From NCBI RefSeq assembly GCF_000284595.1, contig NC_017671.1, forward strand, positions 4,497,001 to 4,561,000: a DNA stretch of 64,000 bases. Direction: 5' to 3'. Source of the DNA: Stenotrophomonas maltophilia D457. Lineage in GTDB: Bacteria > Pseudomonadota > Gammaproteobacteria > Xanthomonadales > Xanthomonadaceae. Of the stretch, positions 16,660 through 25,100 are shown piece by piece (position 1 is the first letter of the stretch; each line of letters begins with the position of its first letter). Below the pieces are notes generated by a model, which was not told where the DNA came from, ran no database searches, and saw only the letters and a program-made list of their open reading frames with translations. Both the position numbers and the translations under genes were made by a program.

Positions 16660-16820
16660 GTGACGGCCCGCGTCACAAAGTGACAAAAAGCGAGACGGGC
16701 CGCCGCAAAAATCTCTACGTCGATATCCGACAGGAACATCTGGATCCCCCCTGTTCCGGCCCTGTCGGATGTCGGCACCTCTGAAGACAGACGGCCCCGC
16801 ACTGCGGGGCCGTCTGTTTT
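16660..16820 (+). ncRNA. Candidate small RNA with three hairpins
   Basis: Three successive stems can be read. Hairpin 1 is CGGCCCG (16664-16670) with CGGGCCG (16696-16702), enclosing GTCACAAAGTGAC. Hairpin 2 is ATCCGACAGG (16725-16734) with CCTGTCGGAT (16761-16770), and its inner loop is C-rich. Hairpin 3 is an intrinsic terminator. No reading frame here looks like a gene. The layout suits a trans-acting small RNA or a long structured 3' region of the preceding lipoprotein mRNA. No clear promoter was found, and no named family can be assigned. Confidence 0.4.
16789..16819 (+). terminator. Rho-independent terminator
   Basis: The 12-bp stem AGACGGCCCCGC / GCGGGGCCGTCT has a 3-base loop (ACT) and is followed by GTTTT. 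It ends the lipoprotein transcript or the candidate small RNA. Confidence 0.85.
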
Positions 16821-16854
16821 GCCGGGTCGCCAACCGGAGAGAGCCCCAGCGTCG

Positions 16855-16875
16855 GTAGATCCACGCCATGCGTGG
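16855..16875. repeat. Short GTAG hairpin
   Basis: GTAGATCCACGCCATGCGTGG forms a small hairpin (CCACGC/GCGTGG) with the GTAG head seen in other copies at 46231 and 46321. It is a solitary half-element. Confidence 0.65.
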
Positions 16876-16897
16876 TCGGGCCTTTCCCGGCAATCCC

Positions 16898-16936
16898 AAA
16901 AAAACAGGGCCGGACAGTCCCCCGACTGCCGGCCCT
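16898..16936 (-). terminator. Minus-strand rho-independent terminator upstream of mnmG
   Basis: On the minus strand, AGGGCCGG (complement of 16936-16929) pairs with the complement of 16913-16906. The inner 5-bp stem CAGTC/GACTG has a four-base G loop, and the structure is followed by C and seven T. The orientation is opposite to mnmG, and no minus-strand gene is known within the 225 bp before it. This implies an unannotated leftward transcript starting between about 16940 and 17160. Confidence 0.7.
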
Positions 16937-17161
16937 CTGCTCCCCCACCGTGCGCCTGTACCGGCCCCTGTTCCAATTCCGGTCACGAGCGCCTGCGGCG
17001 CCAGCCACGGTGGGTGCTATTGGGTTATCTGCAATAATCCTGCCAACTTTAGGGCTGATTTCGACGCCGGCCGGCCGGCACCGACGCCGCGGCCCCGAAT
17101 GGCGCTAAAATCGCCACCCCGGCGCCGCCCCGGCCGCGCCTGCCCCCAGCTGAACAGCCCC

Positions 17162-19051
17162 ATGAACCCGTCCTTCCATCGTTACGACGTCATCGTCATC
17201 GGCGGTGGCCACGCCGGCACCGAAGCCGCGCTGGCCGCGGCCCGTACCGGCGTGCGCACCCTGCTGCTGACCCACAACATCGAAACGGTGGGCGCGATGA
17301 GCTGCAACCCGGCCATCGGAGGCATCGGCAAGGGCCACCTGGTCAAGGAAATCGACGCCCTCGGTGGTGCGATGGCGCATGCCGCGGACCGTGCCGGCAT
17401 CCAGTGGCGCACCCTCAACGCCTCCAAGGGCCCGGCCGTGCGCGCCACCCGCTGCCAGGCCGACCGCAACCTGTACCGCATGGCGATCCGCGCCATCGTT
17501 GAAGGCCAAGCCAACCTGACCGTGTTCCAGGCGGCCGTCGATGACCTGGTCATCAACGGCGACGCCGTGCGCGGGGTCATCACCCAGACCGGCCTGCGCT
17601 TCGATGCCGAGGCCGTGGTGCTGACCGCCGGCACCTTCCTGGCCGGCAAGATCCATGTCGGCCCGACCCAGTACGCCGCCGGCCGCATGGGCGACCCGCC
17701 GGCCACCACGCTGGCCGCGCGCCTGCGCGAGCGCCCGTTCCAGGTGGACCGCCTGAAGACCGGCACGCCGCCGCGCATCGACGGCCGCTCGCTGGACTAC
17801 AGCGTGATGGATGAGCAGCCCGGCGACTCGCCGCGCCCGGTGATGTCCTTCCTGGGTTCGGTGGACGAGCATCCGCAGCAGATCAGCTGCTGGATCACCC
17901 ACACCACCGAACAGACCCACCAGATCATCCGCGACGCGCTGCACCGCTCGCCGCTGTACAGCGGCCAGATCGAAGGCATCGGCCCGCGCTACTGCCCGTC
18001 CATCGAGGACAAGGTGGTGCGCTTCGCCGAGAAGGCCAGCCACCAGATCTTCGTCGAACCCGAAGGCCTGGGCATCGTCGAGATCTACCCCAACGGCATC
18101 TCCACCTCGCTGCCGTTCGACGTGCAGCTGGAGATGGTGCGCAGCATCCGCGGCTTCGGCAACGCGCACATCACCCGCCCGGGCTACGCGATCGAGTACG
18201 ACTTCTTCGATCCACGCGGGTTGAAGGCTTCGCTGGAAACCAAGCTGGTCAACGGCCTGTTCTTCGCCGGCCAGATCAACGGCACCACCGGCTATGAAGA
18301 AGCCGCCGCGCAGGGCCTGCTGGCCGGCCTCAACGCCGCACGCCAGGTGCGTGGGCTGGACGGCTGGTGCCCGCGTCGCGACGAGGCCTACCTGGGCGTG
18401 CTGGTGGATGACCTGATCACCCACGGTACCAACGAGCCGTACCGCATGTTCACCAGCCGCGCCGAATACCGCCTGCAGCTGCGCGAGGACAACGCCGACC
18501 AGCGCCTGACCCCGGCCGGCCGCGAGATGGGCCTGGTGGATGACCAGCGCTGGAGCGCGTTCGAGACCAAGCAGGCCGCCGTCGCCGCCGAGCGCGCGCG
18601 CCTGGGCGCGCTGTGGGCGACCCCGGCCAATGCGCTGGGCCGCGAAGTGCAGGACACGCTGGGCGTGGCGGTCAGCCGCGAAACCAACGTGCTGGACCTG
18701 ATCAAGCGCCCCGAGCTGGATTACGCGCAGCTGATGCAGGTGCCGTCGCTGGGCCCGGCCGTGGCCGACGCCAAGGTGGCCGAGCAGGTGGAGATCGGCG
18801 TGAAGTACGCCGGCTACCTGGACCGCCAGCGCGAGGAGATCGAGCGCCAGCAGCGGCATGAAGCCACGCCGATCGCTGAAGCCTTCGACTACGCCACGGT
18901 GCGCGGGCTGTCGGCCGAAGCCCTGCAGAAGCTGGAACGCGTGCGTCCGCAGACCATCGGCCAGGCGCAGCGCATCCCGGGCATGACCCCGGCGGCAATC
19001 TCGCTGCTGCTGGTGCACCTGGAGCGTGCACGCCGGGGCCGCGTGGCGTAG
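17162..19051 (+). CDS. mnmG: tRNA uridine 5-carboxymethylaminomethyl modification enzyme MnmG
   Basis: A 629-aa FAD protein that, with MnmE, adds the carboxymethylaminomethyl group to U34 of several tRNAs. Features are the FAD-binding IVIGGGHAGTEAALAAARTG (residues 11-30), AMSCNPAIGGIGKGHLVKEI, PRYCPSIEDKVVRFA, the cysteine-containing segments typical of the family, and a C-terminal helical domain ending LLLVHLERARRG. Length matches the approximately 630-aa family. The ATG at 17162 immediately precedes the conserved N-terminus; the upstream in-frame extension crosses an intrinsic terminator and is rejected. Confidence 0.97.
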   Translation: MNPSFHRYDVIVIGGGHAGTEAALAAARTGVRTLLLTHNIETVGAMSCNPAIGGIGKGHLVKEIDALGGAMAHAADRAGIQWRTLNASKGPAVRATRCQADRNLYRMAIRAIVEGQANLTVFQAAVDDLVINGDAVRGVITQTGLRFDAEAVVLTAGTFLAGKIHVGPTQYAAGRMGDPPATTLAARLRERPFQVDRLKTGTPPRIDGRSLDYSVMDEQPGDSPRPVMSFLGSVDEHPQQISCWITHTTEQTHQIIRDALHRSPLYSGQIEGIGPRYCPSIEDKVVRFAEKASHQIFVEPEGLGIVEIYPNGISTSLPFDVQLEMVRSIRGFGNAHITRPGYAIEYDFFDPRGLKASLETKLVNGLFFAGQINGTTGYEEAAAQGLLAGLNAARQVRGLDGWCPRRDEAYLGVLVDDLITHGTNEPYRMFTSRAEYRLQLREDNADQRLTPAGREMGLVDDQRWSAFETKQAAVAAERARLGALWATPANALGREVQDTLGVAVSRETNVLDLIKRPELDYAQLMQVPSLGPAVADAKVAEQVEIGVKYAGYLDRQREEIERQQRHEATPIAEAFDYATVRGLSAEALQKLERVRPQTIGQAQRIPGMTPAAISLLLVHLERARRGRVA

Positions 19052-19070
19052 GCAGCACCGTCCGCTTCTG

Positions 19071-19187
19071 GTGGGTGCCGACTTGGGTCGGCACATGAAT
19101 CTGCCTTGGTGGGTGCCGACCTTGGTCGGCACGAATCATCAGATCGCGACACTCCATGCTTCCGTGCCGACCAAGGTCGGCACCTAC
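19071..19187. repeat. Cluster of three hairpins related to GTAG repeats
   Basis: GTGGGTGCCGACTTGGGTCG, GTGGGTGCCGACCTTGGTCG and the inverted GTGCCGACCAAGGTCGGCAC plus CTAC lie between the 3' ends of mnmG and smeC. The first two have GTGG rather than GTAG heads. They could act as a bidirectional structured end for the convergent genes. Confidence 0.8.
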
Positions 19188-19201
19188 CAGAGCAGGGCGC
19201 G

Positions 19202-20617
19202 TTACCGTGCGTCCGCGCCACCGCCCAGCACCTTGAACAGCGTCACCCGGTTTCCCGCTTCCTGCTGCTGCAGCGCGATCAGGTCCTGCTGCGCGGCAAA
19301 CAGGCTGCGCTGCGCATCCAGCGCCTGCAGATAGCCGTCCAGCCCGGTGCGATAGCGCGCCTCGGCCAGCGTGTAGCTGCGCTGGCTGGCGGCGACCAGT
19401 GCCCGTTGTGCCTCCATCTGCGCGCCCAGGTGATCGCGCGTGGCCAGGGCATCGGCCACTTCACTGAAGGCCTGCTGGATCGCCTTCTCGTACTGAGCGA
19501 TGCCGATGTCCTTGCCAATCTTCGAGGCATCCAGTGAGGCCTTCAACGCACCGGCGTGGAAGATCGGCGCCGTGATGCTGGGCGCGAACGACCAGCCGCG
19601 GGTGCCGGCCGAGAACAGCGTCGACAACGCGGTGGAGCTGTGGCCGTAGTTGGCAGTCAGCGTCAGCGTCGGGAAGAACGCGGCGCGCGCGGCGCCGATA
19701 TCGGCGTTGGCCGCCTGCAACGCGTGTTCGGCGGACAGCACGTCCGGACGCTGCAGCAGCACGCTCGAGGGCAGGTTGGAAGGCAACGGCGCCAGCGCCA
19801 CGGTGCCGTCCAGTGCCTGTGCGCTGGGCAGCAATGCCGCGTCCAGCGGAGCACCCACCAGTAACTGCAGCGCATCACGATCCTGCGCCTGCTGGGTCTG
19901 CAGCCTGGCCAGCGCAGCGCGCGCGGCGTCCACACTGGTCTGCACCTGCGACAGGTCCAGGCCCGAGGCCAGGCCTTGTGCATGGCGGGCCTCGGTGCGC
20001 TGCAGGGTCTGCTGCTGACTGTCCAGCGTCTGCCGGGTGAACGCCAGCGACTGCTCGTCGGCCGCCAGCGCCAGCCAGGCCGTGGCCACTTCGGCGACCA
20101 GGCTGGTGCGCGCCGCACGCTGGTTCTCGGCACTGGCCAGCCAGTTCTGCAGCGCCTCGTTCTTCAGGCTGCGGATGCGCCCGAACAGGTCCAGTTCCCA
20201 GCTGCTGAAGCCCACCTGCACGGCATCGGATTCGGTCACCTGGCTGACGCCGATCTCGCTGTTGGCATCACTCACCCGCGAACGGGTCACGCTGCCGCTG
20301 GCATCCACCGACGGCAGCAGCGCCGCGCGCTGGATGCGGTACTGCGCGCGTTCCTTCTCCACCTGCAGCACCGCCACGCGCAGGTCGCGGTTGTTCTGCA
20401 GTGCCAGCGCGATGACCTGCTGCAGGCGCGGTTCCAGGAACACCTCGCGCCAGCCCGGCATCGCCAGTGCTGGCCCGGTCTCGCCGGTGGCGGCATTGGC
20501 GAACTGTGCCGGCACCGGCGCCTCGGGGCGCTGGTAGTGCGGGGCCATGCTCACGCAGCCGCCCAGCACGGTGGTCATCGTTGCGGCCGCCAGGGCGCGC
20601 AACAGCATCGGCTTCAT
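19202..20617 (-). CDS. smeC: RND efflux outer-membrane channel lipoprotein, SmeC-like
   Basis: A 471-aa TolC-family outer-membrane factor of the OprM/NodT type. The signal sequence ends in a lipobox (VLGGC, Cys21), followed by MAPHYQRPEAPVPAQF. Two outer-membrane efflux domains have paired long helices (LQVEKERAQYRIQRAALLPS; SQRSYTLAEARYRTGLDGYL). It exports drugs together with the pump and adaptor encoded directly upstream. Its ATG overlaps the smeB stop (ATGA). The length and operon fit SmeC, which is also reported to work with other pumps in S. maltophilia. The symbol is inferred from operon layout. Confidence 0.88.
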   Translation of the reverse strand: MKPMLLRALAAATMTTVLGGCVSMAPHYQRPEAPVPAQFANAATGETGPALAMPGWREVFLEPRLQQVIALALQNNRDLRVAVLQVEKERAQYRIQRAALLPSVDASGSVTRSRVSDANSEIGVSQVTESDAVQVGFSSWELDLFGRIRSLKNEALQNWLASAENQRAARTSLVAEVATAWLALAADEQSLAFTRQTLDSQQQTLQRTEARHAQGLASGLDLSQVQTSVDAARAALARLQTQQAQDRDALQLLVGAPLDAALLPSAQALDGTVALAPLPSNLPSSVLLQRPDVLSAEHALQAANADIGAARAAFFPTLTLTANYGHSSTALSTLFSAGTRGWSFAPSITAPIFHAGALKASLDASKIGKDIGIAQYEKAIQQAFSEVADALATRDHLGAQMEAQRALVAASQRSYTLAEARYRTGLDGYLQALDAQRSLFAAQQDLIALQQQEAGNRVTLFKVLGGGADAR

Positions 20618-23600
20618 GGGCGTGCCTCCGGGGCAGTGGCGTCGGCCGGCGCGCGGCCCGGGAACAGGCGGCGCACCAGCAGGTAGAACAACGGCACGAA
20701 GAACATGCCCAGCACCATCGAGGCAACCGTGCCGCCGGCCACGCCCGTGCCCAGCGAACGGCGCGCGGCCGAACCGGCGCCGGTGGCGAACACCAGCGGC
20801 AACACACCCATCAGGAACGCCAGCGAGGTCATCACGATCGGGCGCAGCCGCAGATAGACCGCCTGCAGGATCGCTTCGCCGGTGCGCTTGCCCTGCTGCT
20901 CGAGGATGCGCGCGAACTCGACGATCAGGATGCCGTTCTTCGCAGCCAGGCCAATCGTGGTCAACAGACCGACCTGGAAGTACACGTCGTTGTTGAGGCC
21001 ACGCAGGTTCATCATCAGCACGGCGCCGAACACGCCTACCGGCACCGCCAGCATCACCGCGAACGGTACCGCCCAGCTTTCATACAGCGCGGCCAGGCAC
21101 AGGAACACGAACAGCAGCGAGATGGCATACAGCATCGGCGCCTGGTTCCCCGACAGCTGTTCCTGGTAGGCCATGTCCGACCAGGCATGGCTGAAGCCTT
21201 CCGGCAGCGTGTCGGCCAGGCGTGCGATCTCGGCCATCGCCTCGCCGGAACTGACGCCCGGTGCCGGCTGGCCGGTGATCTCCATCGCCGAGACGCCGTT
21301 GTAGCGCTGCAGCGCGGCCGGCGCACTGGTCCAGTGCGCGCTGACCAGCGACGACAGCGGTACCATCTGCCCGGCCTGGTTGCGCACGCTCCAGCGCTCG
21401 ATGTCCTGCGGCTGCATGCGGGCTTCGGCCGTGCCCTGGATGAACACCTTCTTGATGCGGCCCTTGTAGATGAAGTTGTTGACGAAGTCGCCACCCAGCG
21501 CGGCGTTCAAGGTGTCATTGATGTCCTGCGGATTCACGCCCATCGCCTGCGCCTTGGCGTCGTCCACCTTCACCGCGTACACCGGCGCGTCTTCCAGGCT
21601 GGCGTAGCGCACGTTGACCAGCTTCGGATCCTTGGCAGCCTCCTTCAGCAGCGTGTTGCGCGCGGCCACGGCGGCGGCATGGCCGGCACCGCCTTCGTCC
21701 TGCAGTTCCAGGGTGAAGCCACCGGCATCGCCGAGGCCGAGGATGGCCGGTGGCGAGGTGATGAACACCTGCGCATCGGGCACGCTGGCCATGGCCGCGC
21801 TCAAGCGCGCGGCGATGGTATCGGCATCGTCCTTGCGGTCGTCCCAATCCTTGAGCCGGATGAAGGCCTGGCCGACGTTCTGGCCACTGCCGCTGACACT
21901 GAAACCTGCGGTGGCCTGGATTGACAGTACGCTGTCGTCCTTCACCGCGGCGGCGCTCAGGCGATCCATCACGGCACGGGTCTGCTCCAGGGTGGACCCG
22001 GCGGGCAGCTTCACCAGCGCGTTGAGCATGCCCTGGTCTTCATCGGGCAGGAACGCGCCCGGCAGGTGCCACAACAACAGGCCGGTGGCCACGCTCAGCA
22101 CCAGGTAGCACAGTACGCCCAGCGTGCGCCGGCCGAGGAAGCGGTCGACGCGATGGCGCAGTCGGTTGGAGGTGCGCTCGAAGCGATGGTTGAACCAGAT
22201 GAAGAACTTGCCCAGCAGGCCCGGCTCGCCAGCGTGGTCGCCATGCGGATGGCCGCCCTTGGGAATCTGGTGCAGGATGCTGCCGCACAGCGCCGGGGTG
22301 ATGGTCATCGCCACCAGCACCGACAGGATCATCGCAGCGGCGATCGTCACCGAGAACTGGCGATAGATCACGCCGGTGACACCGCTGAAGAACGCCATCG
22401 GCAGGAACACCGCGGTCAGCACCAGCACGATGCCGACCAGCGCGCCGGTGATCTGGCCCATCGCCTTCAACGTGGCTGGCTTCGGTGCCAGCCCTTCGAA
22501 GGTCATCACCCGCTCCACGTTCTCCACCACCACGATGGCGTCGTCCACCAGCAGGCCGATGGCCAGCACCAGCGCGAACATGGTCAGCGTATTGATCGAA
22601 TAGCCGAAGGCGGCCAGCACGCCGAAGGTGCCCAGCAGCACCACCGGCACCGCGATGGTCGGGATCAGCGTGGCCCGCCAGTTCTGCAGGAACAGGTACA
22701 TCACCAGCACGACCAGCGCGATCGCCTCGATCAGGGTGATCACCACTTCCTTCAGCGAGATGGTCACGAACGGCGTGGTGGTGAACGCCACGTGGTAGGT
22801 GTAGCCATGCGGCCAGTACTTCTGCAGCTGCTGCAGTCGTGCCTCGACGGCCTTGGAGACGGCGATGGCGTTGGCACCGGCGTTGAGCTCGATGCCCAGC
22901 GAGGCCGACGGCTTGCCGTTGAACGTGCTGATGCTGTCATAGCTTTCCGGGCCCAGGCCGATCGTCGCCACGTCGCCCAGGTGCACCACGCTGCCATTGG
23001 CATCGGCCTTGAGCACCACCTGCGCGAACTGCTCGGGCGTGTGCAGGCGGCTGCGCGCGGTCACGGTCGCGTCCAGCTGCTGGCCCTTCAGCGCCGGCTG
23101 GCCACCGAGTTCACCGGCCGACACGTCGGTGTTCTGCGCCTGCAGTGCGGTCTCGATGTCCGACGGCATCAGCGCGTACTGGCGCATCTTTTCCGGGTCC
23201 AGCCAGATACGCATGGCGTATTCCTGGCCGATCGGCTGGATGTTGCCGACACCGCTGACGCGGCTGATCTGGTCGTCGATGCGCGCTTCCATGAAGTTGG
23301 CGACATCGAAGTTGTCCATGCTGCCGTCTTCGCTGGTGAACGACAGCACCTCGAAGATCGAACCGCTGGACTTGGTGATGGTCAGGCCGTTCTGCTGCAC
23401 CGCCTGCGGCAGCGTCGCCATCGCGGCCTGCAGCTGATTCTGCACCTGCACCTGCGCGGTGTCCGGGTTGGTGCCGGTGGCGAACACCAGGTTGACCTGC
23501 GCCGAGCCATCGGAAGCACTGGTCGAGGTCATGTACATCAGGTGGTCCAGGCTCTGCTGGGACTGCTCGATGACCTGGGTGACCGCGTTTTCCACGGTCT

Positions 23601-23763
23601 GCGACGAGGCGCCGGTGTAGGTGGCGCGGATGGTGATGGTGGGCGGGGCGATCTGCGGGTAGCGGTCCACCGGCAGGATCAGGATCGCGAGCAGGCCGAG
23701 CAGGCTGACCGCGATGGCGATCACCCAGGCAAAGATCGGCCGGTCGATGAAGAAACGAACCAT
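20614..23763 (-). CDS. smeB: RND multidrug efflux pump, HAE1 family, SmeB-like
   Basis: A 1049-aa inner-membrane proton/drug antiporter. It begins MVRFFIDRPIFAWVIAIAVS, typical of AcrB/MexB homologues. TM4 holds the proton-relay Asp pair (GLLVDDAIVVVENVER) and TM10 the partner Lys (GLAAKNGILIVEFA). Signature segments GVTGVIYRQFSVTIAAAMIL and FLPDEDQGMLNALVKLP are present. Twelve membrane helices and two large periplasmic loops are expected. It is 12 bp after smeA and overlaps smeC. Together with the divergent two-component genes this matches the SmeSR-SmeABC arrangement of S. maltophilia. Confidence 0.9.
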   Translation of the reverse strand: MVRFFIDRPIFAWVIAIAVSLLGLLAILILPVDRYPQIAPPTITIRATYTGASSQTVENAVTQVIEQSQQSLDHLMYMTSTSASDGSAQVNLVFATGTNPDTAQVQVQNQLQAAMATLPQAVQQNGLTITKSSGSIFEVLSFTSEDGSMDNFDVANFMEARIDDQISRVSGVGNIQPIGQEYAMRIWLDPEKMRQYALMPSDIETALQAQNTDVSAGELGGQPALKGQQLDATVTARSRLHTPEQFAQVVLKADANGSVVHLGDVATIGLGPESYDSISTFNGKPSASLGIELNAGANAIAVSKAVEARLQQLQKYWPHGYTYHVAFTTTPFVTISLKEVVITLIEAIALVVLVMYLFLQNWRATLIPTIAVPVVLLGTFGVLAAFGYSINTLTMFALVLAIGLLVDDAIVVVENVERVMTFEGLAPKPATLKAMGQITGALVGIVLVLTAVFLPMAFFSGVTGVIYRQFSVTIAAAMILSVLVAMTITPALCGSILHQIPKGGHPHGDHAGEPGLLGKFFIWFNHRFERTSNRLRHRVDRFLGRRTLGVLCYLVLSVATGLLLWHLPGAFLPDEDQGMLNALVKLPAGSTLEQTRAVMDRLSAAAVKDDSVLSIQATAGFSVSGSGQNVGQAFIRLKDWDDRKDDADTIAARLSAAMASVPDAQVFITSPPAILGLGDAGGFTLELQDEGGAGHAAAVAARNTLLKEAAKDPKLVNVRYASLEDAPVYAVKVDDAKAQAMGVNPQDINDTLNAALGGDFVNNFIYKGRIKKVFIQGTAEARMQPQDIERWSVRNQAGQMVPLSSLVSAHWTSAPAALQRYNGVSAMEITGQPAPGVSSGEAMAEIARLADTLPEGFSHAWSDMAYQEQLSGNQAPMLYAISLLFVFLCLAALYESWAVPFAVMLAVPVGVFGAVLMMNLRGLNNDVYFQVGLLTTIGLAAKNGILIVEFARILEQQGKRTGEAILQAVYLRLRPIVMTSLAFLMGVLPLVFATGAGSAARRSLGTGVAGGTVASMVLGMFFVPLFYLLVRRLFPGRAPADATAPEARP

Positions 23764-23775
23764 GCGCGGCAGGCC

Positions 23776-24972
23776 TCAGTGCGACTTTTCGTCGGTGTTG
23801 CCGTTCGGGTCGACCGCCGGCATCGCCGCCAGCTGCGCCGTGGTGGCCGCCACCGCCTTCACCTGCTGGCCCAGCGCTACCGCACTGCCGTTGCTGACGA
23901 TCACCCGCTCGCCAGCCTTCAGGCCCTGCGTGATCTGCCACTGGTTGCCCACCACCTGGCCGGTGCTGACCCGCCGCTCGACCACGCGATCCTTTGCGTC
24001 GAGCAGGCGCAGCAGCGGCTCGCCACGTTCATTGCGCAGCACCGCCTTCTGCGGCACCAGCAGGGCACGCGCATCGGTGGCCATCGGCAACACCGCCTTC
24101 AGGTACATGCCCGGCAGCAGCAGGCCCTCCGGGTTCGGAATGACCGCGCGCAGCACCACGTTGCCGGTGCCTGGATCGACTGCGCTGCCGACGAACTCCA
24201 GCGTGCCCTCATGGGCATAGGTGCTGCCGTCCTCCAGCAGCACCTTCACCTGGGCCTTGCCATCGATGGCCTTCACCAGGCCGGCGTCGAGCTGCTTGCG
24301 CAGCGCCAGCATCTGCGTGCTGGACTGGGTCACATCCAGATAGACCGGGTCCAGCCGTTGAATGGTCGCCAGCGCCGCATCCTGGCCGGCGGCGACCAGC
24401 GCGCCGGCGGTGACGCTGGAGGTACCGATGCGGCCGTCGATCGGTGCGGTCACCCGGGTGTAGTCCAGGTTGATCCGCGCGGCCTGCAATGCCGCGCGCG
24501 CGGCAATCACGTTGGCCTGGGCCTGCTTCAGTGCCGAGGTGGCATCGTCGGCGTCCTGCTTGCTGGCCGCGTCCATGCCCAGCAGCGTACGGGTGCGCTC
24601 GGCCTTCGGCTGCGCCGACAGCACAGCGGCCTCGGCCTGCGCCAGCTGGCCACGCGCGGTATCGAAGGCGGCCTGGTACGGCGCCGGATCGACCTGGTAC
24701 AGCAGCTGCCCGGCCTTGACCTGCTGGCCTTCGGTGAACAACCGCTGGCGGATCAGCCCACCGATCTGCGGCCGCACCTCGGACACCTCGAACGGCACCG
24801 CCCGGCCGGGCAGGGTCTGCTGCAGTGCCAGCGGTTGGGCGCGGGCGGTGATGACGCCGACTTCGGGGGTGGCCGGGGCCTCGGTCCTGCCCGCCGAGCA
24901 GGCCGCCAGGGCCAGCAGCAGGGGCAGCAACAACGCACGGGGGAAGCGGAACAGCGGACGCAGGAGTGACAT
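23776..24972 (-). CDS. smeA: RND efflux periplasmic adaptor, SmeA-like
   Basis: A 398-aa membrane fusion protein. The signal peptide ends in a lipobox (ALAACSAG, Cys21), so it is lipid-anchored in the inner membrane. Domains in order are beta-barrel/lipoyl (VGVITARAQPLALQQTLPGR; VRPQIGGLIRQRLFTEGQQV), alpha-helical hairpin (about residues 100-160), lipoyl return (DYTRVTAPIDGRIGTSSVTA) and membrane-proximal domain. It joins the pump to the outer-membrane channel. The start at 24972 puts the lipobox at the usual distance; longer in-frame starts lie in the intergenic control region. First gene of the smeABC operon. Confidence 0.88.
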   Translation of the reverse strand: MSLLRPLFRFPRALLLPLLLALAACSAGRTEAPATPEVGVITARAQPLALQQTLPGRAVPFEVSEVRPQIGGLIRQRLFTEGQQVKAGQLLYQVDPAPYQAAFDTARGQLAQAEAAVLSAQPKAERTRTLLGMDAASKQDADDATSALKQAQANVIAARAALQAARINLDYTRVTAPIDGRIGTSSVTAGALVAAGQDAALATIQRLDPVYLDVTQSSTQMLALRKQLDAGLVKAIDGKAQVKVLLEDGSTYAHEGTLEFVGSAVDPGTGNVVLRAVIPNPEGLLLPGMYLKAVLPMATDARALLVPQKAVLRNERGEPLLRLLDAKDRVVERRVSTGQVVGNQWQITQGLKAGERVIVSNGSAVALGQQVKAVAATTAQLAAMPAVDPNGNTDEKSH

Positions 24973-25100
24973 GGGGGGCGTGGGGGCCTTTCGTTGACCC
25001 GTGCACGCTGCCGTGAAAGTGTGCAGAGAATATGGAGATTGTGCGACCGGCTCAGCGGGCGCTTGCTTTCGGCGCCGCATGCGCCGCTAATGGCCCGGCG
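24973..25100. promoter_or_regulatory. Divergent control region between smeA and smeS
   Basis: 128 bp separate the divergent starts of the efflux operon and the two-component operon. It must hold both promoters and probably the SmeR binding site. I see a TTGAC near 24995 and AGAATAT near 25026 but no convincing spaced -35/-10 pair or response-regulator direct repeat. It is placed by gene layout only. Confidence 0.45.

Noticed and set aside
16660..16820. Assignment of the candidate RNA to 6S RNA or to the Xanthomonas sX13 family
   Set aside because: No 6S-like long interrupted duplex. The C-rich loop alone is too weak, and the gene neighbourhood does not match what I know for sX13.
22066..24969. 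Plus-strand open frame of about 967 codons across smeB/smeA
   Set aside because: It is antisense to well-conserved efflux genes, with a His/Gln/Arg-rich composition and no recognised domain.
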